From Pseudoalteromonas sp. Z1A8 (GTDB lineage: Bacteria > Pseudomonadota > Gammaproteobacteria > Enterobacterales > Alteromonadaceae), in the NCBI RefSeq assembly GCF_011378855.1, contig NZ_WTLB01000036.1, positions 1 through 43,576 of the forward strand: a stretch of 43,576 nt of DNA, read 5' to 3'. This document shows, piece after piece, positions 18,799 to 28,109 of this stretch (its first letter is position 1; every line of letters begins with the position of its first letter). The translations under genes were made by a program, and so were the position numbers. The notes below the pieces were generated by a model that saw only the letters and a list, made by a program, of their open reading frames with translations, was not told where the DNA came from and ran no database searches.

Positions 18799-18822
18799 AA
18801 CTTTCAGTAATTACTGAAAGTT
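18799..18822 (+). promoter_or_regulatory. Perfect 24-bp palindrome at the cydA start region (putative operator)
   Basis: The half-site AACTTTCAGTAA is followed directly by its exact complement, without a spacer. It lies 6 bp after the -10 box and about 65 bp before cydA. The position suits a repressor operator blocking initiation. The motif does not match FNR, Rex or NsrR consensus patterns that I know. Confidence 0.6.
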
Positions 18823-18887
18823 CATTAAAGCTTAACTTTGCCAATTAAATGTTGCCCTGTTAATCCGTCACTCTCAAGGAGCCAATA

Positions 18888-20471
18888 ATGATAGATGAAA
18901 CCTTTGTGGATCTATCGCGATTACAGTTTGCTGTTACCGCTCTCTTTCATTTCTTATTCGTACCGTTAACAATAGGTATGACCTGGATTTTAGTTATTAT
19001 GGAATCGGTTTATGTAATGACCGGTCGCGAAATTTATCGTGATATGACTAAGTTTTGGGGAAAATTGTTTGGTATTAACTTTGCAATTGGTGTGGCCACA
19101 GGCCTTACCATGGAGTTTGAGTTTGGTACTAACTGGTCTTATTACTCGCATTACGTAGGTGATGTTTTTGGGGCTCCCCTTGCTATTGAAGGTTTAATGG
19201 CATTCTTTTTAGAATCGACCTTTGTTGGTATGTTCTTTTTAGGGTGGGACAGACTATCTAAACGCCAGCATTTAGGTGCAACCTTTTTAATGGCCATTGG
19301 TACTAACATGTCGGCGCTGTGGATTTTGATTGCCAACGGTTGGATGCAAAACCCGGTAGGTGCTGAGTTTAACTATCAAACTATGCGCATGGAAATGACC
19401 AGCTTTGCAGAGCTTGTGTTTAACCCTGTAGCACAAGTTAAGTTTATTCATACTGTATCGGCAGGTTATGTAGCTGCATCAATGTTTGTATTGGGTATAA
19501 GCAGTTGGTACATATTAAAAGGCCGCGACCTTGCATTTGCTAAGCGTTCGTTTTCGGTCGCTTCTGGTTTTGGTTTAGCGTCAATTTTATGTGTAATTTT
19601 ACTCGGTGACGAATCAGGCTACGAAGTAGGCGAAGTTCAAAAAGTAAAACTGGCAACAATTGAAGCAGAATGGCATACAGAAGAAGCCCCTGCTGCGTTT
19701 ACCGCATTTGGATTCCCTGATTCAGAAGAGCAAGTAACACATGCTGCGGTTAAAATACCTTACGCACTTGGATTAATTGCAACTCGCTCGCTCGATGAGC
19801 AAGTAACCGGTATTAACGACCTAGAAAAACAACACGAAGTACGAATCCGTAACGGTATGATAGCTTATAAATACCTTATGATGCTCCGAAATGGTGAAGA
19901 CACGCCTGAAAATATAGCGACATTTAATACCCTAAAAGATGATTTAGGTTATGGCTTGCTACTTAAGCGCTACACACCTGATGTTGTAGATGCTACCGAA
20001 GATCAAATTCAAAAAGCCGTTAAAGACTCTTTCCCTAAAGTAGGCCCTATGTTTTGGTCATTTAGGATTATGGTTGCCTGTGGTGTAGCGATGCTTGGTG
20101 TATTTATATTGGCATTTTACTACAACGCACACCGCGTGATTGAGCAAAAGCGCTGGTTGTTATGGGCTGCTGTATTGAGCATTCCACTACCTTGGATAGC
20201 TATTGAATTTGGCTGGATAGTTGCTGAATATGGTCGCCAACCTTGGGCTATATCTGAAATACTGCCGACCTTTTTAGCCACGTCGTCACTAACAATAAAC
20301 GACATTCTAATTAGCTTAACTGGATTTATTGTTTTCTACACTGGTTTAGCCATTGTTGAAGGCTGGCTGATGATCCGTTTTGTTAAGCAAGGGCCGAGCT
20401 CGCTGCATACAGGTAAATATCATTTTGAGTTACCAAACAAAGCTGAGCAAACTGAAGGAGAGCAATCATGA
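18888..20471 (+). CDS. cydA: Cytochrome bd ubiquinol oxidase subunit I
   Basis: CydA is the haem- and quinol-binding subunit of the high-affinity terminal oxidase in the inner membrane. The 527-residue product has the axial haem ligands His21, His188 and Met395 (E. coli His19, His186, Met393) and the GRQPW motif at 449-453. It has a long periplasmic Q-loop from about 250 to 385, with Lys254 and Glu259 matching the E. coli quinol-site residues. The long loop puts it in the L-subfamily (true cytochrome bd rather than CIO type). An AAGGAG site precedes the ATG, and the end overlaps cydB by 4 bp. The operon probably responds to oxygen or respiratory stress, inferred from the family. Confidence 0.98.
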   Translation: MIDETFVDLSRLQFAVTALFHFLFVPLTIGMTWILVIMESVYVMTGREIYRDMTKFWGKLFGINFAIGVATGLTMEFEFGTNWSYYSHYVGDVFGAPLAIEGLMAFFLESTFVGMFFLGWDRLSKRQHLGATFLMAIGTNMSALWILIANGWMQNPVGAEFNYQTMRMEMTSFAELVFNPVAQVKFIHTVSAGYVAASMFVLGISSWYILKGRDLAFAKRSFSVASGFGLASILCVILLGDESGYEVGEVQKVKLATIEAEWHTEEAPAAFTAFGFPDSEEQVTHAAVKIPYALGLIATRSLDEQVTGINDLEKQHEVRIRNGMIAYKYLMMLRNGEDTPENIATFNTLKDDLGYGLLLKRYTPDVVDATEDQIQKAVKDSFPKVGPMFWSFRIMVACGVAMLGVFILAFYYNAHRVIEQKRWLLWAAVLSIPLPWIAIEFGWIVAEYGRQPWAISEILPTFLATSSLTINDILISLTGFIVFYTGLAIVEGWLMIRFVKQGPSSLHTGKYHFELPNKAEQTEGEQS

Positions 20472-21607
20472 TTTTTGATTATGAAACATTAAAAATGCTT
20501 TGGTGGTTGATCATTGGTGTGCTGCTTATTGGTTTTGCTATTACCGATGGCATGGATATGGGCGTTGCTATGTTGCTTCGCCTAGTTGGTAAAACAGATT
20601 CAGAGCGCCGTACAGTAATAAACACGATTGGTCCGCATTGGGATGGTAACCAAGTATGGTTTATAACCGCAGGCGGTGCGTTGTTTGCAGCGTGGCCTAT
20701 GGTTTATGCCGCTGCATTTTCGGGCTTTTACTTTGCCATGATGCTAGTACTATTCGCTTTGTTTTTTAGACCACTTGGGTTTGATTACCGCAGCAAAGTA
20801 GATTCAAAACGCTGGCGCAACAATTGGGATTGGGGCTTGCTTGCAGGCAGCGCAATTCCGGCATTAGTTTTTGGTGTTGCATTTGGTAACTTATTTTTAG
20901 GCGTACCGTTTAATATTGATAACCTAATGCGTGTTAGCTACCAAGGCTCATTTTTTGGCTTGCTTAACCCATTTGGATTACTTGCTGGTTTGATTAGTAT
21001 TACCATGTTAGTTGCTCATGCTGGTATGTGGTTACAACTTCGTACAGCAAGTGCAGTAGCAGAGCGTTCGGGTCAATATGGTCGCTACTCTCTAATTGCA
21101 TTTATTGTATTATTTGCAGCTGCTGGTTTTTGGGTTGCTAATTTAACGGGTTACCAAATTGTATCTATGCCCGATACGCAAAGCCACGCAGACCCTTTAG
21201 CTAAAGTAGTAACAACAGCGCAAGGTGCATGGTTAAGTAATTACAGCGATCGTCCGTGGACAATGACCTTCCCTATTTTAGCGTTTGCAATGGCATTAAG
21301 TGCACTTATATTTTCTAAATTGAATAAGCCAGCACTTGGGCTTATTTCAACAAGCTTAATGTTAGTAGGTGTAATTATGACGGCAGGTGTTTCACTGTTC
21401 CCATTTATTATGCCATCAAGCAATAATCCTAATATTAGCTTAACAATTTGGGATGCGGTATCGAGCCATAGAACGCTCAATGTAATGTTTGTTGCAGTAT
21501 CTATTTTTGTACCACTTATTTTAACCTACACCACATGGTGTTACGTAAAAATGTGGCGCAGAGTGACAGTTGAAGAAATTGAAAATAACACTCACGGTAG
21601 CTATTAA
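20468..21607 (+). CDS. cydB: Cytochrome bd ubiquinol oxidase subunit II
   Basis: The 379-residue multi-helix product pairs with CydA. The conserved N-terminal AITDGMDMGVAMLLR and IGPHWDGNQVWFITAGGALFAAWP segments are intact, the latter with the conserved WDGNQVW. Length equals E. coli CydB (379). ATGA overlaps the cydA stop, with a GGAGAG ribosome-binding site inside cydA. cydX starts 12 bp downstream. Confidence 0.98.
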   Translation: MIFDYETLKMLWWLIIGVLLIGFAITDGMDMGVAMLLRLVGKTDSERRTVINTIGPHWDGNQVWFITAGGALFAAWPMVYAAAFSGFYFAMMLVLFALFFRPLGFDYRSKVDSKRWRNNWDWGLLAGSAIPALVFGVAFGNLFLGVPFNIDNLMRVSYQGSFFGLLNPFGLLAGLISITMLVAHAGMWLQLRTASAVAERSGQYGRYSLIAFIVLFAAAGFWVANLTGYQIVSMPDTQSHADPLAKVVTTAQGAWLSNYSDRPWTMTFPILAFAMALSALIFSKLNKPALGLISTSLMLVGVIMTAGVSLFPFIMPSSNNPNISLTIWDAVSSHRTLNVMFVAVSIFVPLILTYTTWCYVKMWRRVTVEEIENNTHGSY

Positions 21608-21619
21608 GGAGACTAAACT

Positions 21620-21784
21620 ATGTGGTATTTCGCTTGGATTTTAGGTGTACTTTTGGCCTGTACCTTAGGTGTAATAAATGTAATGTGGTACGAGTTTCAT
21701 CAAAATAAAAACAGCATTGCTGATGATGAACAACCTATGCATGATTTATTAAACGAGGCTAACTCGACTAAAGATGACGACTAA
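21620..21784 (+). CDS. cydX: Cytochrome bd small subunit CydX
   Basis: A short frame of 54 codons begins MWYFAWILGVLLACTLGV, the CydX signature (E. coli starts MWYFAWILG). One membrane helix spans about residues 4-22, followed by a hydrophilic, acidic tail ending STKDDD. CydX stabilises the CydAB haem site. The product is longer than the 37-residue E. coli protein. A strong AAGGAG site precedes the ATG. The last 11 bp overlap the start of cydD, tying oxidase and exporter genes into one operon. Confidence 0.95.
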   Translation: MWYFAWILGVLLACTLGVINVMWYEFHQNKNSIADDEQPMHDLLNEANSTKDDD

Positions 21785-23567
21785 CCCTCGACCAGATCGC
21801 GCGCAGCAGCAGTCACTGCGCGCTTTTTTAAAGTTACAAAGTAAACCCGCTGCAGTGTGGTTAAAGTTAAGCATTGCACTGGGTACTTTTAACGCATTAC
21901 TAATGATTGCAGGCGCCTATTTACTTGCGCAAACTATTCACAATGTAATGTTTGAAGGCAGTAGTTTAAGCAGCGTTACATATTTACTGTGGCCGCTAGC
22001 TGGTATTATTTTACTACGTGCAATATTTTTAGCATTAAGCGAACGCTTGAGTGCATATGCTGCACTTAAAATAAAATCTGCTATGCGCCAAACACTTCTA
22101 AATAAGCTCAGCTTACTTGGGCCAAGCTATATAGAACAACACGGCCAAGGCGCTACACTCAATACCTTACATAATGGTGTAGAAGCTCTTCACGACTATT
22201 ATGCTAAATACCTACCAGGTGCTGCTTACAGCGCGCTTATTCCGCTGGCAATATTGGTTGTTATTTTTCCGACAGATTACAAAGCTGGGCTGATATTTTT
22301 ATTAACCGCCCCGCTCATTCCTTTTTTCATGATTTTAGTAGGCTCTAAAGCAGAGGCATTAAATCAAAAGCGTTGGAAACAACTTGCTGTACTGGGCAAT
22401 TACTTTTTTGACCGCGTACAAGGTTTAACCCAACTCAAGCTATTTAATGCAACACGTACCGAGCTCAAACAAATAGCTAAAATTTCAGATGATTTTAGAC
22501 ACGCAACACTCGATGTTTTAAAAATCGCGTTTTTATCATCATTTGCACTTGAGTTTTTAGCCACCATTAGCGTGGCACTCGTTGCTGTTATTATTGGTTT
22601 TAGACTGTTTTTTGGTACTCTTGATTTTGCAACAGGCTTTGTGGTGCTACTTTTAGCGCCTGAATTTTATTTACCACTACGTCAATTGGGTAGCCATTAC
22701 CATGCACGCTTACAGGGTATTAGTGCCGCCGCCGATATGGTTGCTATTTTAAACGCACCACTGCCAAGTGACGGAGCTGAGCCTGTAACTACAAGCACGT
22801 CTGAAAACAATTTAACTTTAAACACAATTAATTCAATAAGTATTACCGACCTTAATTTTATATACCCAGATAGTAACGAAGGGATTAAAAATATAAATTT
22901 AACACTGCCAAATAAAGGCTTAATTGCCGTTGTGGGCAGTAGTGGCTCAGGTAAGAGTACGTTGTTTGACTGCTTATTAGGGTTTCACCCTGAGGTGATA
23001 AACCACCTATCTATTAATGAGCAAAGCTTAAGTACAACCGATATTACTTACCTGCAAAATAACATTGCATGGATACCGCAAAAAGCAACGCTGTTTTACG
23101 ACACCATTGCTGCCAACATTAAATTGGCCAAACCAAATGCCACTCAACAAGAGCTTGAGCATGCTGCAAAGCAAGCGGGTGTGCTTGAATTTATAAATAC
23201 CCTACCCGATGGTTTTAACACATTAATAGGTGAGCAAGGCGAAGGGCTTTCTGGTGGCCAAAAGCAACGCATCGCACTGGCACGTGCATTTATAAAACAA
23301 GCGCCAGTCTTAGTGCTTGATGAGCCTACAGCGCATCTTGATAGCCAAACTGAGCAGCTTATTCAAGATGCCATTAATGAATACGCAAAAAATAACTTAG
23401 TGTTAGTCATTGCTCATAGACTCAATACCGTTAAACACGCCAGTAATATAATTGTTATGCACGATGGAAAAATAGCTGAGCAAGGACACTTTGAAACACT
23501 TGCAGCGCAAAATGGTGCATTTTCAAATTTACTCAAAACAGCTGAGCAAGGAGTAATGCATGACTAA
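21774..23567 (+). CDS. cydD: Heterodimeric ABC exporter subunit CydD (cytochrome bd assembly)
   Basis: CydD pairs with CydC to form the inner-membrane ABC exporter needed for cytochrome bd assembly; thiol export and haem transport have both been proposed. The 597-residue product has an N-terminal six-helix domain (about residues 30-320) and a C-terminal nucleotide-binding domain. Walker A (GSSGSGKST), signature LSGGQKQRIALARAF, Walker B VLVLDEPTAHLD and the switch His in VIAHRLN are all intact. It overlaps cydX by 11 bp and cydC by 8 bp. Confidence 0.97.
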   Translation: MTTNPRPDRAQQQSLRAFLKLQSKPAAVWLKLSIALGTFNALLMIAGAYLLAQTIHNVMFEGSSLSSVTYLLWPLAGIILLRAIFLALSERLSAYAALKIKSAMRQTLLNKLSLLGPSYIEQHGQGATLNTLHNGVEALHDYYAKYLPGAAYSALIPLAILVVIFPTDYKAGLIFLLTAPLIPFFMILVGSKAEALNQKRWKQLAVLGNYFFDRVQGLTQLKLFNATRTELKQIAKISDDFRHATLDVLKIAFLSSFALEFLATISVALVAVIIGFRLFFGTLDFATGFVVLLLAPEFYLPLRQLGSHYHARLQGISAAADMVAILNAPLPSDGAEPVTTSTSENNLTLNTINSISITDLNFIYPDSNEGIKNINLTLPNKGLIAVVGSSGSGKSTLFDCLLGFHPEVINHLSINEQSLSTTDITYLQNNIAWIPQKATLFYDTIAANIKLAKPNATQQELEHAAKQAGVLEFINTLPDGFNTLIGEQGEGLSGGQKQRIALARAFIKQAPVLVLDEPTAHLDSQTEQLIQDAINEYAKNNLVLVIAHRLNTVKHASNIIVMHDGKIAEQGHFETLAAQNGAFSNLLKTAEQGVMHD

Positions 23568-25305
23568 CTTTATTCGCTTATTAAAGCTTTGCGCTCCTCA
23601 TTACAAAGCAATGCTACTAGGCACGTTTTTAGCGACGATTACGGTATTAGCCAATGTAGGTTTACTGGCTATATCTGGCTGGTTTTTAGCATCAATGGCC
23701 GCTGCAGGTATTGCCGGCGTGCAAATGAACTACTTTACTCCAGCAGGAACGATTCGATTTTTAGCAATTGTACGAACTGCGTCGCGCTATGGCGAGCGTT
23801 TGGTTACTCATAACGCCACGTTTTTATTACTAAGTGAAATACGCACGAATGTATTTGCAACGTTAAGTAAGCTTAACAATGTTGATTTAGCAATGAGCCG
23901 CAGCGCTGATTTAGTTAACCGATTACAAAACGATGTAGATGCTCTCGACAAGTTTTATTTAAACGTTTTACTTCCTATGCTGGTCGCTCTTTTAAGTGTG
24001 CCAATCATCATGCTGTTTATGTCGGCCTATAATGGTAACGTCGCCCTTATTTGCTTTACTGGCATTATACTTATTGGCGTAGTTATACCTGCCCTACTCA
24101 GCGCAAAGCTCACTAAAAACAGCCATAAAGAAACGCAGCTTAGTGCGCAACTTCGCTCTGAACTTTCAGATACACTTACAGGGCTAAGAGAGTTGAGTAT
24201 TTATCAAGCTCGTTCGCAGCAGCTTAATAAGTGCGATGAATTAAGCGAGCAATACAATCATCAATTATTTATTCGCCACAAAGCACTGGCAAACTCAGAT
24301 GGGTTGAGCTTGTTAGTTGTTCAATTAGCCATGCTTGCTAGCATAGTCACCATAGTCCCGTTGGTTTACGCCAATACTATGGTAAATGTAGAACTTGCTA
24401 TGTTAAGCCTGTTTGTACTGGCAAGTTTTGAGAGTGTATTACTACTTCCTAATGCGTTTATTGAGCTTCCTAACGTTTTAAAAGCAGCAGAGCGGTTATT
24501 TACGCTTGAAGATAAAGCAGCTAACTCGCAAGATAAAAATGCAATTATAGAGACAAATGAAAGCTTTAGCGCGAAAAATAACACATTGGCACTTAACAAT
24601 ATTAGCTATCAATATGGTGAACAAACAGCACTAACTGATGTTAGCTTTGAGCTAATGCCTCAGCAAAAAGTAGCGATTGTTGGCAGAAGCGGCAGCGGTA
24701 AAACAACGCTTGTAAATTTACTGACTGGTTTATGGCCCTTGCAACAAGGTAGCATTACTCTAAATAATCAAAATAGTGTTGTTAACTTACATTCATTAAA
24801 TAGCGATATACGCGCAAACGTTATAAATATACTCGCTCAGCAGCACCATATTTTTGATGGCACACTGAGTGAAAATTTACGCTATGCAGCGCCGAATGCT
24901 ACTAAAGAGCAAATGATTGAAGCGCTCTCATTAGCGCAATTAAGCCCATGGTTTAATGAGCTAAAAGAAGGTTTAAAAACACGATTAGGTACTGGTGGAC
25001 GTAACGTATCGCAAGGCCAATCTAGACGTATAGCCATTGCGCAAGCATTACTTAAAAACCCGGCTATTTTAGTCCTTGATGAACCAACAGAAGGCCTTGA
25101 TAACCAATCTAAGCAAAGTGTAATGCAAGCAATTATGCATGTTATGAACAACGCGAGTGTGCTCACAATTACGCACGATCCTGCCCTACTTGCTCAAATG
25201 GATAATGTGGTATGGTTGGAAGGCGGTAAAGTAGTTGCACAAGGCTCTCACAAAGAGCTCAGTAGCGCTTATCCAGATTATGTGGCACTAACTACCCGGT
25301 TTTAA
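23560..25305 (+). CDS. cydC: Heterodimeric ABC exporter subunit CydC (cytochrome bd assembly)
   Basis: This is the second half of the CydDC exporter, 581 residues, with an N-terminal membrane domain and a C-terminal ATPase. Walker A GRSGSGKTT and Walker B ILVLDEPTEGLD are normal. The ABC signature reads VSQGQSRR instead of LSGGQ, so one glycine is replaced by Gln. The heterodimer may thus have unequal ATP sites. The 3' end overlaps the convergent rlpA-like gene by 18 bp. No terminator is evident between them. Confidence 0.97.
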   Translation: MTNFIRLLKLCAPHYKAMLLGTFLATITVLANVGLLAISGWFLASMAAAGIAGVQMNYFTPAGTIRFLAIVRTASRYGERLVTHNATFLLLSEIRTNVFATLSKLNNVDLAMSRSADLVNRLQNDVDALDKFYLNVLLPMLVALLSVPIIMLFMSAYNGNVALICFTGIILIGVVIPALLSAKLTKNSHKETQLSAQLRSELSDTLTGLRELSIYQARSQQLNKCDELSEQYNHQLFIRHKALANSDGLSLLVVQLAMLASIVTIVPLVYANTMVNVELAMLSLFVLASFESVLLLPNAFIELPNVLKAAERLFTLEDKAANSQDKNAIIETNESFSAKNNTLALNNISYQYGEQTALTDVSFELMPQQKVAIVGRSGSGKTTLVNLLTGLWPLQQGSITLNNQNSVVNLHSLNSDIRANVINILAQQHHIFDGTLSENLRYAAPNATKEQMIEALSLAQLSPWFNELKEGLKTRLGTGGRNVSQGQSRRIAIAQALLKNPAILVLDEPTEGLDNQSKQSVMQAIMHVMNNASVLTITHDPALLAQMDNVVWLEGGKVVAQGSHKELSSAYPDYVALTTRF

Positions 25306-25680
25306 TACCGTTACAGACACGTCAATAACGCCGACTTTAGGGTCGGCTATCTTTTTGAACATACTCTTTGATAAATCAATAATACGACCTCGCACATATG
25401 GGCCTCTATCGTTAATTCTTACCGTGACTGATTTGTTATTAGCGAGGTTGGTAACAATCACTTTAGTACCAAAATCAAATTCTAAATGGGCTGCTGTTGC
25501 AGCTTGTTGGCTAAAGCGCTCTCCGTTGGCGGTTGTTCTCCCGTGATATTTGTCAGCATAAAAAGATGCTTTACCAACTTGAGTAACTTCTCCAGTAGAT
25601 GATTTAACAATAGGTTGGCTACTACAAGCGGCTAAAACTGAAGTAATAAAAAGAGTAAAAATTAACTTAGGTAAACGCAT
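25288..25680 (-). CDS. RlpA-like septal ring lipoprotein (double-psi beta-barrel)
   Basis: The 130-residue product has a lipoprotein signal (LAAC, Cys19) and a DPBB domain typical of RlpA (GKASFYADKYHGRTTANGERF, VTVRINDRGPYVRGRIIDLS). RlpA proteins cleave denuded glycan strands at the septum in some species. Catalytic-site features, including the His in YHGRTTANGE and the Asp in RINDRGP, appear present. It is much shorter than E. coli RlpA (362) and lacks the C-terminal SPOR domain. It stands alone between cydC (convergent) and the lpxA terminator. Confidence 0.88.
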   Translation of the reverse strand: MRLPKLIFTLFITSVLAACSSQPIVKSSTGEVTQVGKASFYADKYHGRTTANGERFSQQAATAAHLEFDFGTKVIVTNLANNKSVTVRINDRGPYVRGRIIDLSKSMFKKIADPKVGVIDVSVTVLKPGS

Positions 25681-25764
25681 AGAATGGCTTTTATTATAAA
25701 AATTAGGCGCATACTAACTTGGGTAGCCTGAGTATTAACTGAATTAGCTTAAAAGCAGGACAAT

Positions 25765-25803
25765 AAAAAACCACCTTCGATTTATCATCTAGGGTGGTTT
25801 TTT
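25765..25803 (-). terminator. Terminator after lpxA
   Basis: AAAAAACCACC (25765-25775) pairs with GGTGGTTTTTT (25793-25803). On the minus strand it lies 25 bp past the lpxA stop with a T6 tract. It shows that the bamA-lpxA message ends here and does not reach lpxB. Confidence 0.88.
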
Positions 25804-25827
25804 AATGCTTAAAGCAAAACGCGTGAA

Positions 25828-26598
25828 TTATCTTACGATGCCGCGCTCTGAGCTTTTAACAAAGTCGACCATCAATTTCACAGCAGGATACTTTGCAGCA
25901 TCTTCACTAAGCGACTCAATAGCTTCTTCAGCACCTAAGCTCTTACGGTAAAATGCTTTGTATGCACGGCGTACAGCCATAATTTCATCACTTTCGAAAC
26001 CACGACGTTTCATGCCTTCTTTATTGATAGCCGCTGGGCCTGCTGGCATACCAATAGTAGTAACAAATGGCGGTACATCTTTGTTAACACCTGAATACAT
26101 ACCAATAAATGCATGGTCACCAATTTTACAAAACTGATGAACACCCGAATTACCACCTAAGATAACCCAGTCACCTACATGTACATGGCCGGCTACACTT
26201 GCGTTGTTAGCAAAAATCACGTTATCACCAATTACCGCGTCATGTGCAACGTGTGTATAAGCCATAAATAAATTATTACTACCAATTTTAGTAACGCCTT
26301 GATCTTGAATTGTTCCACGGTGAATTGTGGCACACTCACGGATAACGTTGTTATCACCCATGATCAATGTAGTTGGTTCGTTGTTGTATTTTTTGTCTTG
26401 GCAGGCTTCGCCTACAGACGCAAACTGAAAAATATGGTTGCCAGAACCGATTGTAGACGGTCCTTTAACAACAACGTGAGATTCAATAATACAGTTATCA
26501 CCGATAACAACATCATTGCCAATATAACTATATGGACCAACTGAGACATTGTTGCCTAGTTTAGCGCCAGGTTCGATTATTGCTGTAGAATGGATCAC
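25828..26598 (-). CDS. lpxA: Acyl-ACP:UDP-N-acetylglucosamine O-acyltransferase
   Basis: LpxA catalyses the first step of lipid A synthesis in the cytoplasm, adding a 3-hydroxyacyl chain to UDP-GlcNAc. A left-handed beta-helix of hexapeptide repeats fills the N-terminal two-thirds, with the catalytic His at residue 119 in YTHVAHD (E. coli His125). The frame is open to 26622, but family alignment (MIHSTAIIEPGA) supports a GTG start at 26598. That gives 256 residues and begins 2 bp after the fabZ stop. A GAGAG site lies inside fabZ. It is the last gene of the run before a terminator. Confidence 0.97.
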   Translation of the reverse strand: MIHSTAIIEPGAKLGNNVSVGPYSYIGNDVVIGDNCIIESHVVVKGPSTIGSGNHIFQFASVGEACQDKKYNNEPTTLIMGDNNVIRECATIHRGTIQDQGVTKIGSNNLFMAYTHVAHDAVIGDNVIFANNASVAGHVHVGDWVILGGNSGVHQFCKIGDHAFIGMYSGVNKDVPPFVTTIGMPAGPAAINKEGMKRRGFESDEIMAVRRAYKAFYRKSLGAEEAIESLSEDAAKYPAVKLMVDFVKSSERGIVR

Positions 26599-26600
26599 TA

Positions 26601-27077
26601 TTAAAACTCTCTTCTCGCACACATAATTTCGGCACTACATACTATTTTGCCGTCGACTCTAGCTTCTGCAGCAAACTTCCAAATGTTGCGACGTTCTTTT
26701 AAAAACTCAACATGAAGATGCATTGTATCGCCAGGAATTACAGGTTGTTTAAAACGTGCATTATCAACAGCTGCAAACAAATATAATTCGTTTTCGCTAC
26801 GATTTTCTACTGTTTTAAAACCTAATAATCCTGTAGCTTGCGCCATTGATTCTAATATTAGCACACCAGGAAAAATTGGCTGATTTGGAAAGTGGCCAGT
26901 AAAAATTGGTTCATTTATAGAAACATTTTTAATAGCATGTAAAGATTTGCCAGGTGTAAAATCAATAACACGATCAATTAATAGCATCGGGTAGCGGTGC
27001 GGTAATAAAGCTAAAATTTCTTGAATATCAAGGCTATTTAATTCGTTTGCCAAAATAGCATCCTTATTAGTGTTCAA
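26601..27077 (-). CDS. fabZ: 3-hydroxyacyl-[ACP] dehydratase
   Basis: FabZ dehydrates 3-hydroxyacyl-ACP in fatty-acid elongation and competes with the Lpx acyltransferases for 3-hydroxyacyl-ACP. The 158-residue product shows [13 protein letters not shown] and [20 protein letters not shown], with the active-site His and Glu of the hot-dog fold. Its start overlaps the lpxD stop by 4 bp, so the two are translationally coupled. Confidence 0.98.
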   Translation of the reverse strand: MNTNKDAILANELNSLDIQEILALLPHRYPMLLIDRVIDFTPGKSLHAIKNVSINEPIFTGHFPNQPIFPGVLILESMAQATGLLGFKTVENRSENELYLFAAVDNARFKQPVIPGDTMHLHVEFLKERRNIWKFAAEARVDGKIVCSAEIMCARREF

Positions 27078-28102
27078 CGTTGTGACTTAGCCAATGCTTC
27101 GAGCGCTTTAAGACGAGATTTCATGTCTGAAAGATTACGCAAGTGAGCTATTGATTTACGCCATTCTTTGTTAGTCGTATGGGGCATACCAGATGAGTAT
27201 ATACCTGGTTCGGTGATTGATTTTGTCACCATACTCATGCCGGTAATTATAACACCATCACATACAGACATGTGACCATTAATTGCAACCATGCCACCAA
27301 TTTGACAGTTTTTGCCAATGGTAACGCTTCCTGCAAGTACAGTGCAGCCCGCAATTGCGGTGCCTGAATTAACTTCAACGTTGTGCGCTATTTGACACTG
27401 ATTATCGATAATAACATTGCTATGAATAATGGTATTGTCCAGTGCGCCACGATCAATTGTGGTACTTGCACCTATTTCAACTTTATTACCTATGATCACA
27501 GAGCCAAGCTGGGGTATTTTTACCCACTGCCCGCGCTCGTTCGCATAACCAAACCCATCACTACCTACAACACTATTTGCTTGAAACAAACAATCTGAAC
27601 CTATTTCAACATCGTGATAAATAGTCACACTAGGCCAAAGCTTAGTGCCAGAACCTATTTTAACACATTCGCCGATAAAACTGTTCGGACCAATTTGCGC
27701 GTTGTCACCAATCACTGCATTAGCTTCAATAACAACATTTGCACCAATAGCGGCGCTGTCACTAACAATCGCTGTTGGATGCACCGTAGCGCTTGGATGA
27801 ATACCTGTAGATGCTGATCGTGGTGTCGTATCCATAAATTGAGCTAATTTTGCGTAACTTACATACGGATTAGCAACAATAACTTTGCTACCACTAAAGT
27901 ACTGAGCATCGGCTTGGCTTACTATTACAGCGCTAGCTTGAGTAGTCTCAAGTTGCGTGCGATATTTTGAGTTCGCTAAAAATGCAATATGCCCAGAATG
28001 GGCATTTGCAAGTGTCGCTATTTTTTTTATTTCTAAAGCGCCATCACCCTGAAGTTCGGCGCCTAGAAGTTCCGCAATTTGCGAAAGCGTATAATTTTGC
28101 AT
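27074..28102 (-). CDS. lpxD: UDP-3-O-(3-hydroxyacyl)glucosamine N-acyltransferase
   Basis: LpxD catalyses the third lipid A step, N-acylation of UDP-3-O-acyl-glucosamine. The 342-residue product has the N-terminal uridine-binding domain (residues 1-100, [11 protein letters not shown]) and a long hexapeptide beta-helix. The probable catalytic His is in [19 protein letters not shown]-terminal alpha-helical extension ends in [11 protein letters not shown]. Length matches E. coli (341). It lies 7 bp downstream of skp. Confidence 0.98.
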   Translation of the reverse strand: MQNYTLSQIAELLGAELQGDGALEIKKIATLANAHSGHIAFLANSKYRTQLETTQASAVIVSQADAQYFSGSKVIVANPYVSYAKLAQFMDTTPRSASTGIHPSATVHPTAIVSDSAAIGANVVIEANAVIGDNAQIGPNSFIGECVKIGSGTKLWPSVTIYHDVEIGSDCLFQANSVVGSDGFGYANERGQWVKIPQLGSVIIGNKVEIGASTTIDRGALDNTIIHSNVIIDNQCQIAHNVEVNSGTAIAGCTVLAGSVTIGKNCQIGGMVAINGHMSVCDGVIITGMSMVTKSITEPGIYSSGMPHTTNKEWRKSIAHLRNLSDMKSRLKALEALAKSQR

Positions 28103-28109
28103 AGAGTGA

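Noticed and set aside
26599..26622. Longer lpxA start overlapping fabZ
   Set aside because: The extra residues (CEKRVLI) are not LpxA-like. GTG 26598 aligns with the family start.
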